Positions 1 through 6,177 of a stretch of DNA of 8,495 nt are shown here, one piece after another; positions within the stretch are counted from its first letter, which is position 1; the number at the start of each line of letters is the position of its first letter. Below the pieces are notes generated by a model. That model saw nothing but the letters and a program-made list of their open reading frames with translations, did not search any database and had not been told where the DNA came from. The translations under genes and the position numbers were made by a program. Source of the stretch: Caldifarciminota bacterium UBA3079 (GTDB lineage Bacteria; Hydrothermota; Tepidihabitantia; Tepidihabitantales; Tepidihabitantaceae); contig DFBN01000029.1 of the NCBI GenBank assembly GCA_002366635.1, forward strand, positions 1 through 8,495, written 5' to 3'.

Positions 1-19
1 GCAACGACGCAGTCGTTGC
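1..19. repeat. Perfect inverted repeat at window edge (possible operon-end hairpin)
   Basis: An 8-bp arm, GCAACGAC (1-8), is followed by a 3-nt loop and its exact reverse complement, GTCGTTGC (12-19). It lies about 100 nt downstream of the mvhA stop, reading on the minus strand. A terminator for the hydrogenase operon is possible, but any following T-run would lie outside the window, so this cannot be decided. Bases 20-119 hold no ORF or recognisable element. Confidence 0.4.
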
Positions 20-119
20 ACTGTTTCTAATCTGGGTTCTGCAACAGCATCAGACTCGAAATCAACACTAGAATCAGAAACCGAACCTAGAGCCGGACAG
101 AATTGTTTTAAGGATTCAG

Positions 120-1580
120 TTACTGAAAATTGGTCAGGCGCCGGACAAGAGAACCATCCTGCTTTTTGATTTCAACTGATAACGGCGACTGGCCGATAAT
201 ATGACTGGCGCAGGCAAAGCATGGGTCATACGCCCTGAAAAACATCTCAACCGAGTTCAGAAGCCCTTCATCTGCCTTGCCGTCATGAATAAATTCTCGG
301 GCCGCATCCCTTATTGACATGCAGATAGGTGCCATATTATTGGTAGTCGCTACAATCAGGTTGACCTTTTTGACCAGACGGTCTTCGGTCAACCAGTAAT
401 GGTGATAAAGCGTGCCCCGGGCCGCTTCAACAACACCCATGCCCTGTTCCTGCATATTGAAATCCATATTCCGGATATCGGTCCCGGTGATTTCAGGGTC
501 GGTTGCAAGCTCCAGTGCCCGCTCAGAAGCATAGAGGATTTCTATCAATCTGGCCCAGTGGAATGCCATAGTGGAATTAACCGGCTTTGTTCCGAAGAAA
601 TCAAACATCTTTTTATACGCCTCATTCGCTTTTGGTGTTGCCATACCTTCGGCCGCATTCAGCCTTCCCAAAGGCCCGACCCGGAAAAGTCCTGAAGACG
701 GGCCATCGACTAAACCCTTATATCCTATCGCCTTGAGATAAACCAGTTTGACATAATTCCATTCCAGGACATGCTCTCTTAAATGTTCCAGATAATCCTT
801 TGCTTCAAACCTCAGGAATTCTTTGTCTTTCTGGTCTTTGACCCGGATTTCGCCGTGATAGAAATTCACATGATTGTGCTTATCTACCGTGCCCATATTG
901 TAAAGGTTCAACCCCAGATGGGGATTTCGGATAAGTGCAAGATATTTCTTGTTCCCAAGCACCATGTCGGCAAAAAGCTTGAGACTGAATTCTGCAAATT
1001 GGACACAGGAACGCGCCATCTGTTCGATTTCCTTGCGACCCGCTTCATCCAGGACCTTGGTCTGGCCTCCAGGAATCCCGCTTACAGGATGGGTCGGCTT
1101 GCCGCCGAGGATTTCTGTAATCTTCTGGCCATAAGCCCGATGTTTAATCACTTCTTTGCCGGTATCGAGACCGACCTTTTCAATCAACCCTAATATATTG
1201 CGCTTTTTCCTGGGTGCATCCGGCCCGACGATGAAGTCCGGCCCGCCGAGAAAATAGAAATGCAGGATATGGTCATAAATGATATAACCACAATAGATAA
1301 GCTCCCTTAATTTGCGCGCAGTGGATGTCGGCTCAACACCAAAAGCCATATCCAGTGCCTTGGTTGAGGCATAATGGTGCGCAACCGGACAGACACCGCA
1401 AATCCGGCTTGTGAGCTGGGGCATATCCTCGGCTTTTCTTCCCACGCAGAATTGTTCGAATCCGCGCAACTCAGGCACCTGCAGATAAGCATTCTCAACA
1501 TTGCCTTTATCATCCAGGAAAATCTCTATCTTACCATGACCTTCAAGTCTGGTAATCGGGTTGATCGTTATCCGGCTCAC
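120..1580 (-). CDS. mvhA: [NiFe] hydrogenase large subunit, group 3c (MvhA-type, F420-non-reducing)
   Basis: This is the catalytic subunit that binds the Ni-Fe(CN)2CO centre and splits or forms H2; in the Mvh-Hdr complex it feeds electrons to heterodisulfide reductase in the cytoplasm. The 486-residue protein has the proximal RLEGHG motif (residues 11-16), the L1 nickel-binding motif RICGVCPVAH (59-68), and the L2 motif DPCFACASH (452-460), so all four metal-ligand cysteines are present. A 26-residue tail follows His460; in related enzymes such a tail is removed by a maturation protease, and no protease gene is in the window. The GTG start at 1580 is supported by an AGGAG ribosome binding site 6 nt upstream. 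Its start overlaps the mvhG stop by 4 nt, implying translational coupling. It is the last gene of the operon. I see no twin-arginine signal, consistent with a cytoplasmic group 3 enzyme. The alternative, a group 3a/3d relative, is less likely given the neighbouring hdrBC. Confidence 0.93.
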   Translation of the reverse strand: MSRITINPITRLEGHGKIEIFLDDKGNVENAYLQVPELRGFEQFCVGRKAEDMPQLTSRICGVCPVAHHYASTKALDMAFGVEPTSTARKLRELIYCGYIIYDHILHFYFLGGPDFIVGPDAPRKKRNILGLIEKVGLDTGKEVIKHRAYGQKITEILGGKPTHPVSGIPGGQTKVLDEAGRKEIEQMARSCVQFAEFSLKLFADMVLGNKKYLALIRNPHLGLNLYNMGTVDKHNHVNFYHGEIRVKDQKDKEFLRFEAKDYLEHLREHVLEWNYVKLVYLKAIGYKGLVDGPSSGLFRVGPLGRLNAAEGMATPKANEAYKKMFDFFGTKPVNSTMAFHWARLIEILYASERALELATDPEITGTDIRNMDFNMQEQGMGVVEAARGTLYHHYWLTEDRLVKKVNLIVATTNNMAPICMSIRDAAREFIHDGKADEGLLNSVEMFFRAYDPCFACASHIIGQSPLSVEIKKQDGSLVRRLTNFQ

Positions 1581-2581
1581 TTCTCTCTCCTCTGATTGAT
1601 AGTAGCGCTACCAAGACCGAACATATAAAAACTCCCGACCGGGTCTTTTACCTTTTTCAGAAGTGCGATGATTTCTTCTTCGGACAGATCCTTTTCCTCA
1701 TCGACCTTGAGTATCGAAGCCAGAGCAGAAATCATCTTGGCACCCTGGTCCCGGACTTCTGGGGCAGGACCCATACAGCCGGTGCAAGGCTGGTTTGCGT
1801 TGATGCAGCGGCATTCGCAACCGGCCCTTGTTACCGGCCCCATACAGATAATTCCCTGCTCAAGGAAACACTTCTCCGGGTCGGCCTCAATTTCCCAGGT
1901 GCGCTTTATATCCGTCATCTTCTTGGCAACATTCTTGTTGCGCGGACATTCATCGCACAGGGTCTTCACCGGTGCCAGGACCGTTCCTTTAGAAGGTAAT
2001 TGGTCCTCGAATATCAAATCCATCGCCTTGAGAATCACCGGAACCGGAGGCGGGCAGCCCGGAATGTAATAGTCGACAGGCACTACCTGGTCAAGCGGAT
2101 AAACATGATTAAAGAATCGTGGCAATGTCAGTTCGCCTTCTTTCACCATGGATTTTGTCCGAGGTAATGTCTTCTGGGGATTTTCAACTGACGGTTCATT
2201 CAGGTACAGGGTCTCATAAATCTCTTTGCGGTTATGCATATTGGCCAGAGCAGGAATACCCCCGAGATGGGCACACGCACCGAATGCAATCAGGGTTTTT
2301 GATTTCTTGCGCAGCAGCCGGGCCATCTCCGCCTGCTCGGAATTCCGCACCGCACCGTTGAAGAAACATACATCCATGAACCGGTCCGGCATTGAACAGA
2401 CATCACTGTACTTCGCATCCATCGCCACAGGCCAGAGCACAATATCTGCCTTTGCTACAATGTCCAGAATCTTCTCGTTGGTATCCAGCACCGCTATTTC
2501 ACAACCGCCGCAAGATGCGCCCCAGTAAAACCCGAACTTCAGCTTATCTGCCAACTCGCCTCCATAACCTTCATGAAACAT
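1577..2581 (-). CDS. mvhG: [NiFe] hydrogenase small subunit (MvhG-type)
   Basis: This is the electron-transfer subunit that carries iron-sulfur clusters from the Ni-Fe site to the Hdr partners. It has 334 residues and starts with ATG at 2581. Proximal-cluster ligands are visible as C24-x2-C27-E28, C103 (GACAHLGG) and C176 (PGCPPP). A cysteine-rich C-terminal part with C209-x2-C212, C238, C246, C255/C257/C259 and C266-x2-C269 supplies the medial and distal clusters, as in the MvhG/HoxY family. There is no twin-arginine signal, which argues for a cytoplasmic rather than membrane-bound uptake enzyme. Its start overlaps the end of hdrB by 11 nt and its TGA overlaps the GTG of mvhA, so it is co-translated with both. 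MvhD, the small [2Fe-2S] protein that often sits next to mvhG, is absent here. Confidence 0.92.
   Translation of the reverse strand: MFHEGYGGELADKLKFGFYWGASCGGCEIAVLDTNEKILDIVAKADIVLWPVAMDAKYSDVCSMPDRFMDVCFFNGAVRNSEQAEMARLLRKKSKTLIAFGACAHLGGIPALANMHNRKEIYETLYLNEPSVENPQKTLPRTKSMVKEGELTLPRFFNHVYPLDQVVPVDYYIPGCPPPVPVILKAMDLIFEDQLPSKGTVLAPVKTLCDECPRNKNVAKKMTDIKRTWEIEADPEKCFLEQGIICMGPVTRAGCECRCINANQPCTGCMGPAPEVRDQGAKMISALASILKVDEEKDLSEEEIIALLKKVKDPVGSFYMFGLGSATINQRREK
1587..1592 (-). promoter_or_regulatory. Ribosome binding site for mvhA
   Basis: On the minus strand GAGGAG lies 6 nt before the GTG at 1580. It is the clearest Shine-Dalgarno sequence in the window and fixes the mvhA start inside the 3' end of mvhG. 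The two promoter-proximal genes, hdrC and pilT, lack such a site. Confidence 0.75.
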
Positions 2582-3449
2582 TACCCACTTTCTTCAAGAC
2601 GGGTCTGGGGTCAATCTTATTGTAATCCAGGGCCAATTCCCTTTTCCGAAGCCCGGTCGCAAGGCCCAGAAGCTGTGTAAAGTAAAGCACCGGGATAGGT
2701 TGGAAATCTGGGTCTTCGGCTTTCATGTCCCGCTGCAACGCATCCAGATTATAATGGCATAAAGGACAGGTAGTTACTAGAACATCGGCATTATAATCGG
2801 CTGCATTGTCGATTATCCGGCGCGAACATTTGACCGCAACATCGTGCTGACTGACCACAAGGTAACCGCCACAGCACTTGGTCTTGAAATCGAATTGGAC
2901 CGGTTCTGCGCCTATCGCTGCCATAAGGTCATCCAGGCACATGGGATTCGTCGGGTCGTCGAATTGAAGCACTTTAGGCGGTCGCACCATCAGACAGCCA
3001 TAATAAGACGCCACTTTCAAACCTGATAACGGTCTTGTTACCTTCCCCCTGATTTGGTCCCAGCCGATATCGTCCCTCAGCACTTCCAGATAATGAATCA
3101 CCTCGATTGGCCGCTCAAACGGCTCTTCAACATAATCCAGGAGTCTCTTTGCAACATCCTGTTTTTCAGGGTCGTTCAAAGCTGTATTTGTTCGTTTCAA
3201 CACATTGTAACACGCCGCGCACAAAGTCACGAGTTTGTCACCGAGCTGGCTGGCTCGGGCCAGGTTGCGCACCGGACCCACAGAAGCGGCCAAATCATCT
3301 GAATTGGTATTGTATATTGCACCGCAACAGGTCCATGCCGGCATTTCTGCCAACTCGAAGCCGATCCGCTCAGCCACTTTGAGAGCACAATCATTCAGGC
3401 TGCGCGCCGTAGTGTAAAGAGTGCATCCGGGATAATAAGTATATCGCAT
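2571..3449 (-). CDS. hdrB: Heterodisulfide reductase subunit B (HdrB-like, two CCG domains)
   Basis: In methanogens HdrB reduces the CoM-S-S-CoB heterodisulfide at two non-cubane [4Fe-4S] clusters; in bacteria its physiological disulfide or other acceptor is usually unknown. The 292-residue protein has both cysteine-rich CCG domains intact: C9, C41-C42 and C77-x2-C80 in the first, and C152, C192-C193 and C228-x2-C231 in the second. Spacings (31 then 34 residues; 39 then 34) are close to those of the family, so both clusters should assemble. The ATG at 3449 follows the hdrC TAA with no gap, and the 3' end overlaps mvhG by 11 nt. A CCG protein of another pathway (LutA/GlpC-like) is possible from sequence alone, but the HdrC and Mvh neighbours make HdrB the best call. 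It has no transmembrane segment and should act in the cytoplasm. Confidence 0.92.
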   Translation of the reverse strand: MRYTYYPGCTLYTTARSLNDCALKVAERIGFELAEMPAWTCCGAIYNTNSDDLAASVGPVRNLARASQLGDKLVTLCAACYNVLKRTNTALNDPEKQDVAKRLLDYVEEPFERPIEVIHYLEVLRDDIGWDQIRGKVTRPLSGLKVASYYGCLMVRPPKVLQFDDPTNPMCLDDLMAAIGAEPVQFDFKTKCCGGYLVVSQHDVAVKCSRRIIDNAADYNADVLVTTCPLCHYNLDALQRDMKAEDPDFQPIPVLYFTQLLGLATGLRKRELALDYNKIDPRPVLKKVGNVS

Positions 3450-3839
3450 TTATCCTGCGAACTTCCTGAAACTCGCAACAAATGCCTGCTGAGGAATTTC
3501 CTCGATATTTTCGTCCTTTATACTATCCGGGTCAACCTTGCTATTCTTGGCACGCAATACGATTGCCCGGCACGCCTCAGCAATCCGGGCATAGTCAACT
3601 TCACAAGGGCACCTCGTCCCGCATACCATGCAACTGGCACAGAGCCAGATTCCGTTTGAGCCCAGAACCTCCTCTGCCTTGCCCAATTGCAATAGCAGTA
3701 TCGTCTGTCTGGGATTTAAGTCCATTTCATCAACAACAGGACAACCGGATGTGCAGCGTCCGCATTGATAGCAATCACTTATTCCCTGGCCACTCAGGGT
3801 CTCAATCTGCCGAATCAGGGTCTTATCTGGATATTCCAT
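3450..3839 (-). CDS. hdrC: Heterodisulfide reductase subunit C (HdrC-like 2x[4Fe-4S] ferredoxin)
   Basis: This small soluble iron-sulfur subunit relays electrons between HdrA and HdrB. Numbered from the ATG at 3839 (129 residues), it has two complete ferredoxin motifs, C23-x2-C26-x2-C29-x3-C33-P and C67-x2-C70-x2-C73-x3-C77-P. It is shorter than many archaeal HdrC proteins but misses nothing essential. A TTG two codons upstream (3845) is in frame and is an alternative start. Neither start has a Shine-Dalgarno sequence, and the predicted transcript starts only about 6-12 nt upstream, so initiation is probably leaderless-like. It is the first gene of the operon and hdrB begins directly at its stop codon. 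No membrane anchor (HdrE/DsrM type) is encoded nearby, which fits a soluble HdrABC-type assembly. Confidence 0.88.
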   Translation of the reverse strand: MEYPDKTLIRQIETLSGQGISDCYQCGRCTSGCPVVDEMDLNPRQTILLLQLGKAEEVLGSNGIWLCASCMVCGTRCPCEVDYARIAEACRAIVLRAKNSKVDPDSIKDENIEEIPQQAFVASFRKFAG

Positions 3840-3857
3840 ACTCAAATTAAGACAAGC

Positions 3858-3885
3858 ATGATAAGACCTGAATCTGGTTTGTCAA
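3858..3885 (-). promoter_or_regulatory. Sigma70-like promoter of the hdrCB-mvhGA operon
   Basis: On the minus strand a -35 box TTGACA (3885-3880) and a -10 box TATCAT (3863-3858) are separated by 16 bp. Transcription would begin near 3850-3852, leaving a leader of only about 6-12 nt before the hdrC start. The -35 is a full match to consensus and the -10 matches 5 of 6. Confidence 0.6.
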
Positions 3886-3893
3886 GCAAGCCA
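3875..3893. promoter_or_regulatory. Imperfect dyad overlapping the hdrC -35 box (possible operator)
   Basis: TGGTTTG (3875-3881) and CAAGCCA (3887-3893) form a 7-5-7 inverted repeat with one mismatch. It covers the -35 element of the hdrC promoter, where a bound repressor would block polymerase. The regulator is unknown and the dyad could be chance. Confidence 0.3.
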
Positions 3894-3919
3894 AATCTTC
3901 TTCAAATACTGACAACTAC

Positions 3920-3938
3920 AAGGATATGGTAAATCCTT
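3920..3938. promoter_or_regulatory. Perfect 6-7-6 dyad between the divergent promoters
   Basis: AAGGAT (3920-3925) and ATCCTT (3933-3938) are exact inverted repeats with a 7-bp spacer. The dyad sits between the hdrC -35 (3885) and the pilT -35 (3976), centred roughly 78 bp upstream of the hdrC transcription start. It could be a regulator site or a weak hairpin; short dyads of this size also occur by chance. Confidence 0.3.
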
Positions 3939-3975
3939 ACAGTTTTGCCTTGGATTTCAGATCCCTCATGGGTGC

Positions 3976-4003
3976 TTGACACGGCAAAGGTATACTCTAT
4001 AAT
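3976..4003 (+). promoter_or_regulatory. Consensus sigma70 promoter of pilT
   Basis: TTGACA (3976-3981), a 16-bp spacer and TATAAT (3998-4003) match the housekeeping sigma consensus at all 12 positions. The predicted start of transcription is at about 4010-4012. The -10 box overlaps the ATG at 4002, and an in-frame GTG at 4011 lies exactly 7 nt after the box. Confidence 0.65.
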
Positions 4004-4010
4004 GATGTTA

Positions 4011-5117
4011 GTGACAGATGAAGAATTCTTCGAATCTCTGCTTGCCGAGACTATCAAGAAAAATGCCTCAGACCTTCACCTTACTGTAGGCCGGCCCCCG
4101 ACGCTTCGAATAGACGGTTTCCTGCGCCCTATCGAAGGTTGTCCTGTTCTCACACCGGAAATGACCGAAAGCTTCAAGGACGTCGCTACCAAGGATGTGA
4201 AACATTTACGGGCCCAGATTGACAATGGTGGTGGTGGTGATTTCGCATTGAGCTTCCGAGACATGGCCAGGTTCCGGGTTGCCGTTTACAAACAGAAAGG
4301 ATTTTTCGGCTTGGCACTGCGGCTCATTCCCAGACGGATACTTCCCTTTGAAGAACTGTTCATATCTTCCCATATCATTCCCCGTGTCAAAGCCCTTCTC
4401 GACCGGCCTCATGGTCTGATACTTGTAACCGGGCCGACCGGCTGCGGTAAAACCACTACCCAGGCCACATTCATCGACTACATCCTGGAAAGCCCGCGTC
4501 ATGTCCTGACTATTGAGGACCCGATAGAATTCCTCCACGACCATAAGAACGGCCTCGTCACCCAGCGCGAAGTCGGCGTGGATGTATCCAGTTTCCGTGA
4601 AGCAATAATGAAAGGTCTACGTTCAAACCCGAATGTTATCCTGGTAGCAGAAATCCGGGACCTCGCAACCTCTGAAGCCACCATCTGGGCTGCAGAATCC
4701 GGACACTTGGTTATCGGCACCCTCCACACTACCAATGCACCAGAAACAGTTACCCGTTTCATCGACATCTTCCCGCCTGAAATCCGCGACCAGATAAGAA
4801 TTCAGTTTTCCATTTCTCTGCTCGCAGTATTCTGCCAGCGGCTCCTGTTAAAGGCTGGGGGTAAAGGCCGAGTCGCAAGCTATGAAGTCATGGTGGCGAC
4901 GCCTGCGGTCCGTAACCTCATACGCGAGCAGAAGATAGAACACCTGACTTCCGCCATTCAGACCGGGACTTCCGAAGGCAGCGTTTCCTACGATGCCTAC
5001 CTTGCTGACCTTTATCGTGCCCGCAAGATAACCTATGAAACGGCCATTTCGTCCGCCTTTGACCCCAAGGAGTTCCGGGACCTTATCGAATTCGCCACAC
5101 GCACCAAACATCACTAA
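4011..5117 (+). CDS. pilT: Type IV pilus retraction ATPase PilT
   Basis: This cytoplasmic hexameric ATPase depolymerises type IV pili and powers twitching, adhesion and DNA uptake. Numbered from GTG 4011 (368 residues), it shows the N-terminal ASDLHL motif near residue 19, Walker A GPTGCGKT (141-148), the Asp box around TIEDP (167-171), Walker B NVILVAEIRD (208-217) with catalytic Glu214, the His box around GH (231-232) and LHT (238-240), and the PilT-specific AVRNLIRE motif (299-306). The PilB zinc tetracysteine is absent, supporting a retraction rather than an extension motor. In-frame ATGs lie at 4002 and 4005, and the frame stays open to 3945. GTG 4011 was chosen because the promoter places the transcript start there and the resulting N-terminus fits the usual PilT length. 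A weak AAAGG at 3986-3990 would instead favour ATG 4002. No pilB, pilC or pilin gene is nearby, so it appears as a lone pilus gene. Confidence 0.9.
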   Translation: MTDEEFFESLLAETIKKNASDLHLTVGRPPTLRIDGFLRPIEGCPVLTPEMTESFKDVATKDVKHLRAQIDNGGGGDFALSFRDMARFRVAVYKQKGFFGLALRLIPRRILPFEELFISSHIIPRVKALLDRPHGLILVTGPTGCGKTTTQATFIDYILESPRHVLTIEDPIEFLHDHKNGLVTQREVGVDVSSFREAIMKGLRSNPNVILVAEIRDLATSEATIWAAESGHLVIGTLHTTNAPETVTRFIDIFPPEIRDQIRIQFSISLLAVFCQRLLLKAGGKGRVASYEVMVATPAVRNLIREQKIEHLTSAIQTGTSEGSVSYDAYLADLYRARKITYETAISSAFDPKEFRDLIEFATRTKHH

Positions 5118-5123
5118 TCTTTC

Positions 5124-5166
5124 CCCGCTTCTTATTAACCTTTCAATGACTTATTAGCAGAGCGGG
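5124..5166 (+). terminator. Possible weak terminator or stem after pilT
   Basis: CCCGCT (5124-5129) pairs exactly with AGCGGG (5161-5166), beginning 6 nt after the pilT stop. The 31-nt loop is long and only GGTTCT follows, so this is a weak candidate compared with the later hairpins. Confidence 0.25.
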
Positions 5167-5343
5167 TTCTCAGTCGCACTAAGCCGACAAAAAGGCCTTA
5201 TCCTGCAGTACATGCTAAGCCCTGTCAGTTCAATACCAAAAAACCCGTCACCAGAAACTGCCGACCGGCACAATACCTGCAGGAGACAAAAGAAGAACAC
5301 CCCTGCTAAACCCAGGCCATGGACGGTGTCGCGGTTCTGCCAA

Positions 5344-5385
5344 GCCCCTAGAATCGTGCCATCGCATGGTAAACAATTGAGGGGC
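5344..5385 (+). ncRNA. Nested hairpin, candidate structured RNA element
   Basis: An outer perfect stem GCCCCT/AGGGGC (5344-5349 with 5380-5385) encloses an inner stem TGCCAT/ATGGTA (5357-5362 with 5366-5371, one G-U pair) capped by a 3-nt loop. The two stems are separated by symmetric 7- to 8-nt unpaired sides. It is followed immediately by two further hairpins ending at 5464. No known RNA family was recognised and no strong promoter is visible just upstream, so this is a structural candidate only. Confidence 0.25.
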
Positions 5386-5410
5386 GTATGTAAAAACGCA
5401 TACGATTTTT
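5385..5410 (+). terminator. Hairpin with T-run, candidate intrinsic terminator (plus strand)
   Basis: CGTATG (5385-5390) and CATACG (5399-5404) form a 6-bp stem with an 8-nt loop. An A and then five T residues (5406-5410) follow, as in a Rho-independent terminator. The stem is only moderately stable. It could end transcription coming from pilT. Its first base is shared with the outer stem of the preceding hairpin. Confidence 0.4.
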
Positions 5411-5428
5411 GAAGGCAGGGGGTGGAGA

Positions 5429-5464
5429 AACCCTCAGGTTGACTCCCCCGGCAGCCTGAGGGTT
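5429..5464. terminator. Strong 10-bp hairpin terminator between convergent genes
   Basis: AACCCTCAGG (5429-5438) pairs perfectly with CCTGAGGGTT (5455-5464) around a 16-nt loop. On the plus strand a CTTTTG tract follows; on the minus strand it lies 14 nt downstream of the stop codon of the amidotransferase-like gene. It probably acts as a bidirectional terminator. Its loop contains CTCCCCC (5443-5449), which can also pair with GGGTGGAG upstream (5420-5427, with a bulged T). Confidence 0.6.
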
Positions 5465-5477
5465 CTTTTGTCCATCG

Positions 5478-6173
5478 CTAAGCGATTGCTCGCCTTAACC
5501 TAGTAATAGCAAGCACGCTGTGGTTTGGAATCTGCTTCCATTGAACATCAGGAAAGCAATGGAGCAGGCTGGGGGTCAGAATCCTCAGAAGCTCGTCCTG
5601 GCCTGACCATAAATCTGACCCGCATTTGCCTTCTATAGTGCCGCACCACAAGCTAACAATCAGAAGTTCGGCATCCATAAGAAAGAAGCTCAATTCCGGC
5701 TCTTCTGCAATTGCAGACTGAATCCGGACAACAGAACCGATCGGGTCATCAATGTTCAACTCTTCCAGAATATGAAAGAAATAGCGTTTGCTCGGATTCG
5801 GTCCATCCAGAACCCGGTTTCCAACTGCCAGCCTTTTCGGCTGGCGGATTACGCCCTGGTGGCAAAAACCCCATGCCTTTGTCCCGCGACCCCAAAGAAA
5901 TGGCTGTTCGTGACCTGCAAATATGGAATTCTCTGTTTCCAATTCGTTCAGGTGCAAAACCGCCATGTCGGTTTTTACATCAGTAAGTTTGTCAAATTTA
6001 AGCCGGTCAGATGCATCACGGTCAGACTTCAGGGCCTCGAGCCGGTTGCCATAGCAGTAAACAAATCCCCAATTGCTGAACTTCTTCGTGGGAAACTGTT
6101 CCATGAGCTCTTCTGCTGCCTGAGCAAACAAACCGATTCCGAATCTACCAGCAGCAGCGATAGTTATGCCCAT
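5478..6173 (-). CDS. Class II glutamine amidotransferase-fold protein, catalytic residues degenerate
   Basis: The 231-residue protein follows the layout of the YafJ/GlxB-like class II glutamine amidotransferases, which hydrolyse glutamine with an N-terminal cysteine. Matching landmarks are an NWGFVYCYG segment (34-42) where the family has GWGIAYY, a VLHLN strand (72-76) for the HxR motif, EQPF (89-92) for HPF, WGFCHQGVI (101-109) for WxFAHNGxI, FFHILEEL (132-139) after the SDTE position, and a C-terminal W-x-x-I-P strand (212-216). The catalytic signature is lost: position 2 is Gly rather than Cys, the HxR arginine is Asn76, the HNG asparagine is Gln106, and SDTE reads NPSK (126-129). It is therefore probably not a glutaminase and may have a binding or structural role. 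ATG 6173 was chosen because it lies 4 nt after the stop of the upstream gene; the frame continues to 6221 within that gene. Homology is inferred from motif order, not from a search. Confidence 0.7.
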   Translation of the reverse strand: MGITIAAAGRFGIGLFAQAAEELMEQFPTKKFSNWGFVYCYGNRLEALKSDRDASDRLKFDKLTDVKTDMAVLHLNELETENSIFAGHEQPFLWGRGTKAWGFCHQGVIRQPKRLAVGNRVLDGPNPSKRYFFHILEELNIDDPIGSVVRIQSAIAEEPELSFFLMDAELLIVSLWCGTIEGKCGSDLWSGQDELLRILTPSLLHCFPDVQWKQIPNHSVLAITRLRRAIA

Positions 6174-6177
6174 TGTG

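Larger units (their letters stand above)
5118..5477. other. Convergent intergenic region without a convincing gene
   Basis: This 360-bp stretch lies between the converging ends of pilT and the amidotransferase-like gene. An open frame of 66 codons at 5212-5412 on the plus strand shows no recognisable domain and low-complexity composition, so it is not called. I found no tRNA, tmRNA, RNase P or SRP RNA signature. It does contain several inverted repeats: CCCGCT/AGCGGG (5124-5129 with 5161-5166), CCTGCAG/CTGCAGG (5202-5208 with 5277-5283), and the hairpins listed separately. A small RNA is possible. Confidence 0.6.

Noticed and set aside
399..1193. Long plus-strand open frames inside mvhA
   Set aside because: They are antisense shadows of a gene with complete hydrogenase motifs.
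3945..4010. Extended PilT N-terminus starting at ATG 3945
   Set aside because: The extra 22 residues do not resemble PilT, the segment contains the promoter -35 and -10 boxes, and no ribosome binding site precedes it.
5212..5412. 66-codon plus-strand ORF in the intergenic region
   Set aside because: It has no domain, no good ribosome binding site, a basic Pro/Lys-rich composition, and runs through the hairpin region; it looks like a chance open frame.
5431..5455. tRNA- or tmRNA-like T-arm (AGGTTGACTCCCC)
   Set aside because: It lacks the TTCGA core and a matching T-stem, no acceptor or anticodon arm fits around it, and it is better explained as the loop of the terminator hairpin.
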